This document shows positions 1 to 13,900 of a stretch of 64,000 bases of DNA, piece after piece. The stretch spans positions 186,001-250,000 of the forward strand of contig BQMF02000273.1 of NCBI GenBank assembly GCA_027922465.2, written 5' to 3'. The notes below the pieces were generated by a model that did no database searches, had not been told where the DNA came from, and saw only the letters and a list, made by a program, of their open reading frames with translations. Position 1 is the first letter of the stretch, and the number at the start of each line of letters is the position of its first letter. The position numbers and the translations under genes are program-made. The stretch is from Turritopsis dohrnii (taxonomy: Eukaryota > Cnidaria > Hydrozoa > Anthoathecata > Oceaniidae).

Positions 1-1942
1 AGTGTAAATAGGGTCTAATCATTAAACACCAGAAGTTAATTAAAACAAAAGAATTATACATGCCTGAGCTGTGCAATGTTGTTTTTATATAGAAAGTTTT
101 TTACAAGAACTTATGTAGAAAAAAATGCACATGGACAAAAAAGATATGTTTTTAATTAGGGATTGTTTACAAATGATGTCAACTGTTAGGGGGGAGGGGG
201 TTATGCTGAAGTTGACGCTTGTTGAAGGGAGAGTGAGTGGGGGTGATACTACTGTTGGCGTCAACCTTCACAATTTTCAAAACCTTGATTTTTCTAATTA
301 TAAGCTAACGGAATATGATCTTGATGTAATCCGTTAGTGAGTGCGAGTCTGTGTGTGTTGCTATTGTTGGCTTCTCCATTCGAAAATCTTTTCGATCAAT
401 TGCATGAACCTAAAACACTTCCCTTCCAGATTCCTTCAGTCAACGCCAGAAAGACTAGAGGTAAAGGAAGGAATATTTGGTTCTTTCTTTCAAGCAAGGG
501 GGGAGTCTTTTCCCAAAAGATGACGTCAATTCAGGGGGAGGGGGTAAAACAAAGTTCACGCAGGTTGAGGGAGCGGGGAGGGGGGGTCAAAAGTGGTAGT
601 AGTAGTAGTAGTAGTTGTAGTGGTAGTAGTAGTCCACAGGTGTTTGAATATGGTATTCGCTTTCGCTGCTACCATAATAGTTAGGGAAAGTAAGGAAATA
701 GACTACAATGTAAGAATGAGCAAGCCTCTGAAGGAAGTAAGACTAGGCATTAGTTGAATACGACAAATTTCTGATGAAAATTCTTAAACAATTGAATAAT
801 ATAAAATTAGTATTCTAAATATACAAAATATTAGGACATAAAACATGATAGCTGATCAAACTAGCGTGGATAAGGGCATGATAGTGTAATGGCAAGCCCT
901 GTGAATGAATAAGTAATAAAAAAGACAAGCGGTTGCTTGAAAAAATGTGGGGAGACTACACAAACAAACACTGAAATGGAAAGAAAATCAGAATTCTAGT
1001 ACATACCTGAAAACAATTGAGTACTCTCTTGATTAAACACTCTTTCGATAAACTTCAAAAAAGTCAGAAAGTGAGAAAAATATACTGTACAATGTTTTTG
1101 TATTTTTATTATATCAAGATGTACTTCGAAATGGTTACAAACCTACATGAATTGGCCCCTTAAAAATAGTTTTTTCCTGACATTGGGGATTCGTACCTAA
1201 TCTATTAATTTATAATATGTTGCTACAAAAAAATTCTTTTACTAAATATTCACTTGCTAGTTAATGTGCATCAGGGCTCTACACTAACACAAGTGGTTTA
1301 TTTGAAGTATGAGAGTGTCCTGTGGTTCATTATCTTTTCTACGAGGAAATACCATCTCCTCCTTATGTATGCAAAAGAGAATGTTTTGTTTGCGCCAAAA
1401 GGGGTAATCTGAATATAGGGGTACCTAAGTCATATGATTTCTTTATAAAATGCCTTGGCTTAACAAATTATTGAGATCACATAGAGTTTTTTACTCTGAA
1501 ATTTATTTATGATATTGTGAAATTGTTTTCAACTATTTTTTTCCTATTGATTTATTTATTAGTTAGTTTATTAGTTATGTTAGCTTCAGATGTTTTGTTT
1601 TTTTTCTTAAATCCCCACAGAACTGAGGGATGAGATCATTTTTATTTCAAAATGTAATTAAATGTACTTAGTTTTAACTCGTTCAGTAGAATTATATGTT
1701 CTTTTTTTTCTTCAAATCTCCTTATAATCTTGTTATGGAGATTAAGTTACATACAATGTTAAACCGTTTTATCCTGTAATGATCATCTGCCATGATATGT
1801 GCATAATGTCTTCGTTTACTTTATTTGTTTACCAATGGATTTCATTAGGCGAAAATTTAGAAAATATGTGCAGTAGAACAGGCAGAAGTGAGTGGCATTA
1901 GATAACTATGCACAGCCGAGGACACTATCACGTGAAACTGAA
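1..1942. other. Upstream non-coding region of RICTOR
   Basis: No convincing exon was found. The stretch is AT-rich apart from two similar G-rich patches near 180-250 and 520-590 and a short AGT microsatellite at about 594-635. Short open frames here show no family resemblance. The promoter and 5' UTR of the downstream gene should lie in the last part, but I see no clear core promoter motif. Confidence 0.5.
178..592 (+). repeat. Two diverged copies of a G-rich repeat
   Basis: At 175-250 and again at 519-592 the same order of motifs occurs: ATGAYGTCAA, a GGGGGAGGGGG run, AGTTSACGC, GTTGAAGGGAG-like sequence, then another G-run. The two copies are about 345 bases apart. They look like degenerate pieces of one dispersed repeat rather than a gene. 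Confidence 0.4.
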
Positions 1943-4900
1943 ATGAAGAAGTTTAAAAGGAGAAGCTTTGGATCAAGTACAAAAATTTCTGTTTCCTTAA
2001 TTATTGTGTTTTTTGTCTTGTCTTGTGTGTGTGTGTGTGATTTTATTTATTTATTTATTTTTTTTTTTTCAGGCTCCAAGCTTGAGCAGCAACATCATGA
2101 AGAAGCACCCATACTCGATCTTTCGAAAGGTCAGTTTTTATATATTTATTAAGAATAATTAAAAATTTAGAGCTTAATTTAGAAAACTTCACTTGTAAAT
2201 AAGAAGTGCAACATTATTACGAAAGTTCTATGGGAGTGAAAAAACTGTTTTTGATTAGCTTGTGATAGAAACTGATGAAAAGTCTTGAGCTGATAATGCA
2301 GATGTTGTTGGGAGAAAAAATTTTGATAAAGCAAAAATACAGTTTTCATGTTCTACTGCACATGGAATACAATCCCATTAGGTGATCTTTCATATTAGCT
2401 AAGTATACATTCGCTTTCTACGGAACAGAATTCCTTTCCTTAAACGTTTAGACATCAGCGAGAACATGCGTGAACTTTTGTCGGAAATTACCAAGAAAGA
2501 ACACATGTCCACATCTAAACGAATGGGTTATCTGAACAACTTCTCTCAGGTATGTTTTTTTTTGTTTGTTTTTATTTTCAATCTCAGTTCTTAGTTCTTA
2601 GTTAAACTCTACTTCTACTATTAACCTTGGACATTATTTTTCACTAAAGATGCTTCTGTTTTGTTGTTAATGCAATGTAGAACTAACTATAGGACATAAC
2701 ATGATTGTATATGAGAAGCCACTTTATGGTTTTTGGAACAATGCATTTGTATAAACCTTTTTTTGTCATAATTGAAATAAATAAAAAAAAAGCGAAATAA
2801 ACATAGCAGTTGTTCATGTTATGGGAAATTCATAAAATGTATTGATACTTTTCAGTTTATTGTTGTTTGTAATTTTGAGTGAATTATTTTCATATCTCAT
2901 TTTTATTTTTATTTAATTTCATTTTAGTTTGTAAGAAGTGTTCCTCCAACTGCTGATTTTGGCTTGACACTGGATGAGGTGACTGTATGGTAAAGAGTTC
3001 ACATTTCTTTGCTATTTTTTTTTTTTAATTAATCGCTCAATACAAGGTTTAAAACCACTAATGTGTAATGAGGTACAAGGAAGAAAGGTGACGATGAACA
3101 TTGCATTTAAAATGTTGAAGATTATAATGAGAAGGAAAAACAGACTGTGGTAAAGAATTCCAGAAAGTGGAGGAGCAAGGAATGAATGAAAAAAGTTTAA
3201 GTTGACTTTGGGGTGTTGACAGTGTGATCATGGCAATTAGATGAATATCTTGTGTTTCGCTTAAATGTTTTTGATGCAGGGATGAGAGAAGAGAGCTCAG
3301 TTGAACATTTTTCATAGAAGCATTTATAAAAGAGGCAAAAAGAAGCCACAGATCTGTGATTGGAGAGTGTGTCAAGTTTACTTGCAAGTTTATCACCAAT
3401 AGCATTACAGATACGATTCTGAATACGATCTAAAAGATTAACAGAGTCTGAGGGTGCACCACCCCAAATATGGCAGCAATACTAAATACAAAGCCGAATA
3501 GTAGATTCATAGAGGTAAAGAATGGAATCATGGCTGAGGTATGGTCTCCCACGAAGAAGAGAGCCCACCTTCATTGAGGCTGACTTAGCAATTGCCGCAA
3601 TGTAGGAACGCCAGCAAAGTCCTGTGAAGAAGCGATGCCGATGAGACGAAAGTAGTTGTTTTCTTCCAACTGGGTGCCATTCATGGATGCTGACGGTAAA
3701 AAGGGATCTTTAGTATGATTTATAGAAAGAAGTTTGGTTATTGTGGAATTGAATGTGACCAGCCATTTCTCTCCCCACTCATTTACAGATTGCAGATCAA
3801 GCTCAATTTTGCCTGCCATTTCTACCTGGCTGAACAAATCTGATTTTGGAATACAGGAATAGATGGTTGAATCATCAGCATAATGGCAAGCTTGGAAATA
3901 ATGTCATCAGGCAGATCATTGATGAAAAGAAGAAAAAGGGTTGGCCCAAGGACAGAACCTTGGGGAACACCTGCATTGATGGAATGTGTCGATGATGATT
4001 GCCCATCTAAAACAACCTTAAGCCTACGATTACCAAGGAAGGAACAAATGATCTCATAAAGGGGACCCTTAACTCCATATGCAGCAAGCTTTTTCAAAAG
4101 ACCAGTATGCCATACTTTATCAAATGCCTTGGATATATCAAGAGCAACAGCTTTTGCCTCGCCAGATTTATCTAATTCAGTGTAGATTCTATCAGTTATC
4201 ACTGTAAGGAGGTCAGCAGTTGAGCGTTGGGAGCGAAAGCCATATTGAGAATCTTAGAAGAGGTGATTAGATTCAAGGTGATTATTTTTTTTTAAAAAAT
4301 GGGTTGCTCCCTGCAAGGCCGAAGCCACTACTAGGCAGAGAGCTACAAGATGAGAAAAGGAAGAAGAGTTATAAAGACAGAGCAAGGTGGCGGTTAACCT
4401 TGGATTTAAAAGATTGCAGATCATACTCAGCAGGAAAACAACTATGAGGGAGAGAATTCCAGAGGTGAGCAGTCCGAGGGAAAAAGCTAGATGAATAAAA
4501 GTTCTTATGGCATGTTGGGACCTGAACAGTCAAAGGATGAGAATTCGAAGAGAGACGGGTCTTCTGAGAGAAAGTCTTAGGAGAAGGGGTCAGTTGATAC
4601 AAGTCATTTGAACAATGCCCATGAAAGTATTTATAGAAAAGAGACAGGGAAGCAATGTTTCTCCAATGTGAGAGGGGGTGAAGATTAGCACAAAGATCAG
4701 GGCCAACTAAGTTAACTAAGTGCTTCTGAATACGATCGAGAAGATGAAGACAATGAGCAGAGGCTCCAGCTCAAAGGTGGAAGCAGTACTCAAGACAAGG
4801 GCGAATAGTGGCCTTAAACATGTAAATGGTAGATTCAGCCGAAAGTAAGTGACGGACCCGAAAAAGTGAGCCAACCTTCATAGCAGCAGATTTAGCAATG

Positions 4901-7900
4901 GACTCGATGTAAGAATTCCATGTGAAATTCTTTGTGAAGATTAAACCTAAAAGATGAACATGAGATGACTCTGCAAGCTCACTTCCATTCATAAGAACAG
5001 AAGGAGTTACAGGGTCCCTGAAGTGATTAATAGAGAGAAGCTTAGTTTTCGAAGCATTGAAGGAAACCAACCATTTCTGACCCCATTGAACTACTGTCCT
5101 AAAATCGTCCTCCAACTCAGCAGCCATTTCAACCTTATCGAAGTCCTTAGTCCTTTCAAGAGACGAATAAAGAGTAGTGACGTCAGCGTAAATAGCAAGT
5201 TTACTGAGAATACAATCGGGAAGGTTGTTGATGAAAATGAGAAAGAGGGTTGGACCAAGAACAGAACCTTGGGGCACCCCTGAATTAATAGAGTAAGAAG
5301 AAGACGAATGACCATCGAGAACCACCTTAATACTCCTGCCACTAAAAAAGGACTTAATAAGATTCAAGAGTGAACCAGAAATGCCATAAAACTTGTGAAG
5401 AAGGCCACGATGCCAAACCTAGAGATGTCAAGAGCAATAGCTTGTGTCTCACCACAAGCACATTGAGGGACTGACATACTCATTCCGAGATGACTGTCAG
5501 AGCATCAGCAGTGGAACGGTCAGAACGGAAGAGATTCCAGATGATGGGTGATGGAAGAGTTGATCAATGATTCAAAGATCTTACTTAGAACTGATAGAAG
5601 ACTAATAGGACGATAGCATAAAGGGTCCGATCTCTCACCAGAGTCTCACCAGAGTCCGATCTCTCACCAGATTAACAAGAGCATTCTTGATGAGGGCCTC
5701 AAAAATTTTACTCATAACTGGTAGGAGACTAATTGGTCTGTAATTTGGTGGATTAGATTGATCACCACAATTCTTAAAGACTGGAATTACAGAGGCAAAC
5801 TTCCAAGATGAAGGAAAGCAAGATTCAGCCATGCACTTGTTATATAGACACGAAAGTACAGGTGATAATTCAGGTGCACACCTTTGAAACAGGAATTCCA
5901 TCAGGGCCAGTAGTCTTAGAAGTATTAAGATTTGAAATGATAGAAGATATTTTAGCTGGTGTGATACAGCAGCTGTCCAGTACTTTATTAGTCCTCAAGG
6001 GAAATTCAGGAACAGCATGACCAGAGTCATCAAGAGTAGAGTTAGTACTGAAAATATTAGAGAAGAGTTCAGCTTTATCCTTAGATGATTATAAAACTTC
6101 TGGACCATTGAAAATGGGAGGAATGGATGATTTTGTGCTTGGTGGAAAAGAACCTTATTATGAGAAGACTTTTCACGTTGATATTGATGAAAGTAAAGAT
6201 TTCTGTGAGCAATTGCTGCAGCACAAGCAGGTGAGAACCAGGGAGAGGAGCGAGGTTTAACACAAAAGTTTCTACTGGGGATAAATGCTTCAATACCAGA
6301 TGTAAGCCAAGATGTGACTTCCTCTGCACATTTTTCAGCTGGATTTGAAAACACAGTGGACCAGGGGACATCACCAAGAAAGTCACGAAAATTATCCCAT
6401 TCACCATGTTCATGAAGAGAGTGCGATGAAAAGGAGATTCAGAAGCAGCTTTGCAATTAAGAGATCTTACGACAGAAACTACGCCATGATCAGAGTTGCC
6501 AAGAGGAGCTTCACAAATATCAGGATTTAATGTTAAATAGAGATAAAGTAGATGGAGATTGATCATTGCGATCAGGAAAGCAGGTAGGGAAATCAATGAT
6601 CTGGTGAAGAGATTGAGATAGGGCAAGATTAAGAGTATGAATTCCTGAGTGAGAGATTCAATTTGAGCCATTTTTCATGATGAACATTGAAGTCACCAAA
6701 AACAAATATGTTGGCACTGTGATGGATTGATATGGCCTTGTCAATACTCTCAGATATAGAGTCTATAACAGAACAGTCTTAAGATGATGGAGATCGATAA
6801 AGAAAGAACTGATAGCTTGTCGAATGAAGCAACGAAAGACGAAAGCACGACAGTATGTATGACAAATCAGGATCCTCCAGATAGGTAAATTGTCTAGAAG
6901 GTATACACCAAGGCCATGCATGTGGGTTTTAGAGTCCTTACGACACAGAGGAATATAACCTTGAAAAAGAAAATCATTTTGTGTGTCAGTATTTGACTGC
7001 AAGGATGTCAGGAGAGTTGTTAGAAATGAAAACATGAATGTGCGAGAAATTTGTATGAATACCAGTACTCAAGGCAGTACTCAACTATCTAGAGCATGAT
7101 CCCTTTACCAAAGTCCATCATTAGAAGGTATGCTAAATGGATAAAGATAAACAGCCATAGCAAGGGTATATTCTTGTATGCCTGAATATCCAAATCTCCA
7201 CCTGCAATAGAGATTGATTTGTGGATTTCACCGGATTTAAACAGTTTACTCCAGATTTACAGTTTTCTCAGGGTGTTACATCAGAGTTTTCCTTCTCCTA
7301 GATGAACTGCCTTCACCATGGCTTAGTGGAGCTCCATTTATGCCATATTTGATTTCATTTTATGTATTCTCAAAAGGTTAAGATATAAAATGATTATTAG
7401 AGCAATGACAATCTCAATTTGTTCTGATTTCTTTATGTTGGCATGGTGTACTTTGCACGCCATCAAGTGCAGTGCCTGATCAATTTGTGTGAATCTTTTC
7501 TGTACGACAATAAAAAAATGTACACAGCACAAGTGATTTTTTTTTTTTTTTTTGCCAGAAATAACAGATTACAGAATATTAGAGAATATTTAGACATCTT
7601 TTAAATAATGCAGCAACAATTTAAAGTATCTTATGGAACATTTTATTGAGTTCCATGTTACAATAAAAACAGTATTGCTTCTCTGTTGTTTGTCCGATTG
7701 CAAATTTTCAGAATTAATAATTTATTAAGTGTTTCTAGCTCAAAACTTTCAAGTTAAGGTTTCTGTTAAACTACAGACTAGTGTCTAGAAACAGAAATCA
7801 TATAATATATATTTTTTTTAGTTTACGTATTGCACTGATTAATCCTGCAAAGGAGGTTCGTGCTGCCGGCTTTCGTGCTTTTCGTCACTTACTTAGCGAC

Positions 7901-10900
7901 GAACAAAGCTTAGGTATTTTCTTACAGCAACGCATTGACATTTTTATTTCCAAGTAAGTTGATCATCTGTCTTTTATTGTCTTTAATATTGATGAATCTG
8001 GTAGTATGTCCCTGATAAACTGACTGTCCATTTCCTAATCACAATGAATTGTTACAGTATACTCTTTCCATTTTGTTTGTGAAGCAGTCTAACCTCCTGC
8101 AGTCTTGTCATTTTATGGTGTGTGATCGCCCGCACATGCACCCGCACACGCCTGAATCGTATTTGGGCGTGCGATTTTATTATATAAATAGAATGTCTAA
8201 ATCACATAACTTGTATGTGCAAAAATAAATTTTTTTGGGTTGAGTAAAATTTTTTTCATATCTTAAACAATGTTGTAAACATCTTGCATTTATTTGGAAG
8301 GCCTTAATAGATTAGAAGATCAAAGAATTTACTCTGTTTTGACTCAACGTAGCAACCGTTCGCAAGACAGTGTCCACATAAAGCGCGGAACTCTAATTTT
8401 CTTCACTTCTTCATATCGAGCAAGTCTACTCTAGCGAAATTCGCTGACGAGTACAGAAGTATTGATCAATCAGAAACATTTTCACTGGGGAACATTGTGT
8501 CTGCAATTGAGTAGACACCAGTTGTTAGTCAAGTTAAATCATATTTTAAAGGGAGATGGAAACTAAGATGCTTTTTAATTTTATTGAATAACACGAAAAC
8601 GAGTCCTACTGGTACCACTTATGTTTTCATGTTCTTTCGTTAGGTGAAAAAATGAATTCATATAACGAAGGAAATTCTTATTCTTATGTGTTCATATTCT
8701 TTTGTTAGGTGAACAAATGAATTGGTATGACCAAGGAAATTTCAAAATTACCTTAGCAACGGTGGTCGTTCTCCCTTGCAACAACGAATAATCACTTAAT
8801 ATACCTCAGTAATTTGTTGTCAATTGAGCATGAACAATGAATTGCACGCCTGGCAATTTTTTCATTGACAAGACTGCTAGCGAGCGTTTCCAACAAATTT
8901 ACAAATGTTTACGTTTTCAATTTTTGTCATTATTTTATTAGAAGTGTAACAGAATTACTTTCACCTGATGATTATCATATGAAATATGAAACTCACTTTC
9001 AAATTAAGAATTTAAGAACTCAACAGTTATGTTGTGTTTATTATTGAATGACTGAAGGAATCCTCATTTCACTAACATTTTGGAACTTTGCTGTGTTTCC
9101 ATTTAGATGTCTTGACTTACCACCAGCAGCTGAAGTAGAGAGAGTTCAAGCTTTAAGATTGGTACGAAAGGTATGTGAAAAAGTTCAATAAAAAAAATTT
9201 ATTGTATCTTATAATTGGTTTGCAATGCCATACCAGATGTTACCTGTATCATTGCAAACAGGTTTTTCGAATATAAAAACATTTAATGGAACAATTAGCT
9301 TAAGACATCCTTGAGTCTTTTTCATAATAGAAATATTGGCTGATTATGGAAAATTGAAACAGCTTGAGTTTTGTTAACATGTTTGAATAGTAAAAAATTG
9401 CATCATGGGCCTTCCTCAAATGTTAATTTTTACTTTATCAGATGGTTTACCTTTGTCCACAAATATTTCCAATGTCCCTGGCCATGTCACTATCAGCTGT
9501 GAGCTGTGATACCTCTCAAGATAAAGATCGGATGTCCAGAGCATGTCTTGCAACCTTATGTGAATTAGGTATGTTCAAACGGTTTTTCTAGAGGTCCTTC
9601 TTAATGTTTGGATTTTGGAATCTGGTAAAATGGAAATTTAATTAGATTATTATCAATTTGAATTTTTAAGCTGTATATAATACAAAGATTGCAGCATATA
9701 GTGGTATAGTTGGTGCGATTGTTATCAACACCCTTGATTGTTCAGTAAGTGAAAACGTTTATGTTTACCATTATAGTTGTTTTTTTTCTTGTTTTTTTAA
9801 CAAGGTAATGAAAGAAATCAAAGTTGAAATTATTACAGTACCATTATAATCTCTTAATTGCAGGTCCCACGTATGAACGAGTCACTGATTTGTACAATCT
9901 TGTACTTACTAAATCATCCAAAGCAACGGAGTTTTGTACGTAAAAAAGTGGGTCTAGAGGTAATGCACTAAAGTTTATAATGAATTTCACATCCCTTGAA
10001 GTGTGTTCTGTTTTAGCATTCATAAGAACCTCTTTATTTCAGGCTATTCTTGCGCCATTCACAGATTTATACTATACACACTATTCAGACATGCCAGAGA
10101 GTTTAATCAAGTATATCCCCTTTAACTGTCAATTCATCTAGTCACTCAAGTCTTTCTTATACTGTAATATTTATTTGGTTGCTTATAGGGAAGACAGACG
10201 TACTCGTATTCAAAATGCTAAATTTGCTTTGATCACTATCATTCGGTCATGGTCAGGTAACATAAATAAGTGAATCATTGACTAGTTGTTTGTGATCAGA
10301 GAGGAATACATTCTATAGCTTGTTTTGTAAGATCTTGTATGTAATAAAAGCTCTTTTTTAAAAATACATTATTTTTCCATTCTAAGGATTGATCAGCCTT
10401 TGTGATCCTGATGAAAATAACATTGAATCACTTCTGGGGGTCTTCCAACTCCCTAACACTGACATAAGGGTATGTTTAGTTCTTTTTCAAACAAAATTTG
10501 CATGTGCCATGCATTGGGAAATAGGATTCAGTATTTATTGGTTGGCTTGGCTGAATTCTGTCACTCCTAGCTATTTGTGGATAGAATATTGATGCTTCAG
10601 ACTGTTAAATATTGTTTATAGATTTAACATTTTCTTGTATTTTATGACACTACCCCACAAGTCTATTTCTGTCATGAGTCTATTTCTGTTATGAGTCTAT
10701 TTCTGTTATAGAGAGCCATTATTGACACGTTTTATGAAATATTCTGCTTATGTCCACCGAAAATCACATCCGACTTCAATATTGCTCTTCATAGTGTTGG
10801 TAAGAATGACTATATATTGACTAATGACAAACTGTAAGAACATGAAATGTTTTAGTGCTCTGTTATGGCGATGTTTGTAAGTTGAAAGAGAAAGTAGTTT

Positions 10901-13900
10901 GTATTTCAGTGCCTTGATATTTTCCTATATCCAATTTGTTGATTGTAGATCCCTCAGCTATGCAAGAGTCATGGAAAATTTCTGAGGAATTTGTTCTTGC
11001 TGAAGGAAATGCTGTCCTTGCGCATGGTGCTCAGGCAACACGGTTTGTTTTCTCTTACTGTGCAGTTTTCCATATTCAACAATTGGATGCAGCCAGTTTG
11101 CCAGACTCTTTGTTTACAATACTTTGATACGAGATTATTTTTACACTTTTGTTATTAGAACAAATCTCACAGAAAGCTACTTGTCACTTGTGCTGCATGC
11201 ATTTATTGAATCTGGTATTCTAGAGGTATGTATTGGTTATTTCTTTATTGAACCTGGTATTCTAGAGGTATGTAGTGGTTGGTTATTTCTCCCTTAGAAA
11301 CTGTGTTTGTGCTGCTTTTTCACTGGTGAATGGTTGTGTTTTTAGAGTCTGGTTCAAGTCATCACTACCAGTGATGATGTTATTTGTATTCGTGGGTCAA
11401 TCCTACTCGGTGAACTCTTACATATGGTTGGTAGTTTATATATTGTCGTTTCCAAATTGCCTTGAAGATTTTAACTCAAGCTTCTTTGTCTGTAGGCGAA
11501 TATGCTTCTGCCACCCTCGTATTCAGGAAATTCACACTGCTTACCATCTCTAATGGCATTAGCTACTAATCTTGAAAAAAACCCAGAAGAGAGAGGGTAA
11601 TTTTTAAACTGAATTATTCAAAGCATGCGGTAAGTTCATCGCTTATTTAACTTTCGAATAAGGCTATTCTGATATTTCTTTTTAGAAAAGCAAGTGCAGC
11701 TGTCGGTTATCTGGACCAAGTCCATCAACTTAAGAAACGAGGAATTGTTCCGAACACCCTGTTTATGGAACAGTTACTTGCCCATGCATCCAACGATGGT
11801 AGTCAGTCTAAATCGAAGCCACGGCAAGAGAAAATCGACGTTCCATCAGCATGGAGGGTGATGTGTTACTTCTATGAGGATCTACCTTTTACAATAATAT
11901 TTCTTTCTAACTTCAATGATTTTGGTACTGTAGGATATGGATGAAGTGTTGTCAGCCATTCGAGAAACGCAAGTAATGTTAACTCAAGAACAAGATTTCC
12001 AAACATGGAACTGGGACTTAATCAGCACTATATTGGAGGTAACTCAACTCAACATGGCGTTGTTTTAAACTTGTTATTGATAGATTTTGATTAAATTTAC
12101 TAATTTTTTTTCAGTCATCGAAGATGTCACTGAAAAGACCCGACGAGCCTATCTTTTTCAGGTATTTCATGTGATTCGAATTTGTTTGGTTAAGTGAAAT
12201 CAACCCCGAAAATAGGAAATGTATGATATCGTTGTAGATTCATAAAACGGCTAACGCTGTTCTACAAGCCGTTTCAACGACTGTATTCTGAAGTCAAACA
12301 AACGAACGACATGTCACGAAAGTATTCTGCCGTAGCACTTCAGCTCACTGACTTTCTTCTGCGTAAGGAAGAGGTATGTTGTAAGTTTTTCTTCAGGCTG
12401 AGATAGTAAAAATTCTAACTTTCGCCAACATGCTCAGTCTGTTACTAGAAACTTTACTTGAATTACTAAGAAGTTATTCTTTGATATGAAGTTCTCTTTC
12501 GTCGTTCACATGTGACAAAAAAGGCTGATACAAAATTTTTGTTTTTCTACACGAAAGAAACTTACATTAAGAACCAAGAATTTCAGCTACTTTTTTTTTC
12601 GGCGGAAATAATTTCGGCGAGATTTTAAAAATTTGGTCACTTTGGCGAAAAAAATTTCGGCAGGATTTCATCTATAGTTATAGATTTCGGAATGTCCAAA
12701 TTGTAAGCGTTTTATCGACAGGGAAATACAAAAACTTGCGTTTAAGAAAATATTATTTCAGGTTTAGTATTCTACTTGTGCAACGATCTGTTGTTCCTAA
12801 ATTTAAAAATAAGAAGCCGCTTTGCTTGAAGACTTCAGGACGAGTCACAACGACACAAATCCTCTCTCAATAATGCAAATAGTTACATAATATTAGTTTA
12901 AAAGTAATATTGATTGCTGAAAGGAACAAATCGACCAAAAGAAGCATTTCAACGACCCTCATACAGCTTCAAACTTCAAAAATGAAAAAAGGATAAATTC
13001 CAAAAAATTTCGGCCGGGGAGACATTTTCGGCAAAGCCCCTAATTTTTGGTTCTTAATGTACATCGTTGTGTGGACCAACAAAATAGTCTCTATTTGGTC
13101 CACATAAACTATTAGCTATCACTTGCTGTGTGTTATGTTATTTCGGCTAGTTTTAGGTGAAGGTGCAATCCTTCTTTTTTTGCCTTACGTTTGCATGAGA
13201 ATCTTTCTGAATTGAAGAAAGATGATGATGAATGTTTAATTCCAATACACGAGAACTATGTAAAGATCCTCCTACTTATTTCTTGTTATTAAAGGGTTTT
13301 TTTTTTTTTTGTTCTCGCTATTGGCATGATATGTTGTTTATAAAATGTATGAAAATGTCATGTTAGTCTATTAAACTTTATGTGTTTGTTTGTATTCTCT
13401 TTGTAGCAACCAGAAGGAGAAAGATTGCTGATTGATGTTTTACAAGATATCAGAGATGGATTAGGAGAGGTGCGTGTTGGAAGACTTGTTCTTTGTATAT
13501 GTTCGTTTGTTCTCATCCTAAGGAAATTAATCTCAACCGTTGCTTTTAGGCAACCCAGCCTGGAATATTGACTGGAATTTTTAGTAGTCAAAGTCTTACC
13601 GAAACGCTATCACGTGACTACTTTCTGATCATTGGGCGACTGTCAGCATCAACTAGTGGACTACGAATTTTAGAAAAAACGCCTGGAATATTTCAGTAGT
13701 ACGTCTTAGTTTGGTCTCTTCTGGAGTGTATTTTTGACTGGTTTACTATTTTCAGTTTCTTGCAGATCTTTGTGAAGTCAATAGTATTGTAAGAACTAAA
13801 AATAACGGAATAGATCTTTGATAAAGCGCCAAAGCCCATTCAAGAGGAACTGTTTGATATGATTTTAAATTAGTAATTTACAATTCTTGTTTTCGTTCGA

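Larger units (their letters stand above)
2990..7821 (+). other. RICTOR intron 4, filled by LINE sequence
   Basis: This 4.8-kb intron splits the codon for the Cys of the conserved CLRIALIN stretch. Almost all of it up to about 7035 is minus-strand LINE sequence. From 7036 to 7821 I see no further coding sequence, only AT-rich DNA and a T-run at about 7537. Confidence 0.85.

Noticed and set aside
337..684. 115-codon frame with a serine run
   Set aside because: It lies across a repeated G-rich sequence and an AGT microsatellite; there is no family resemblance and no splice context.
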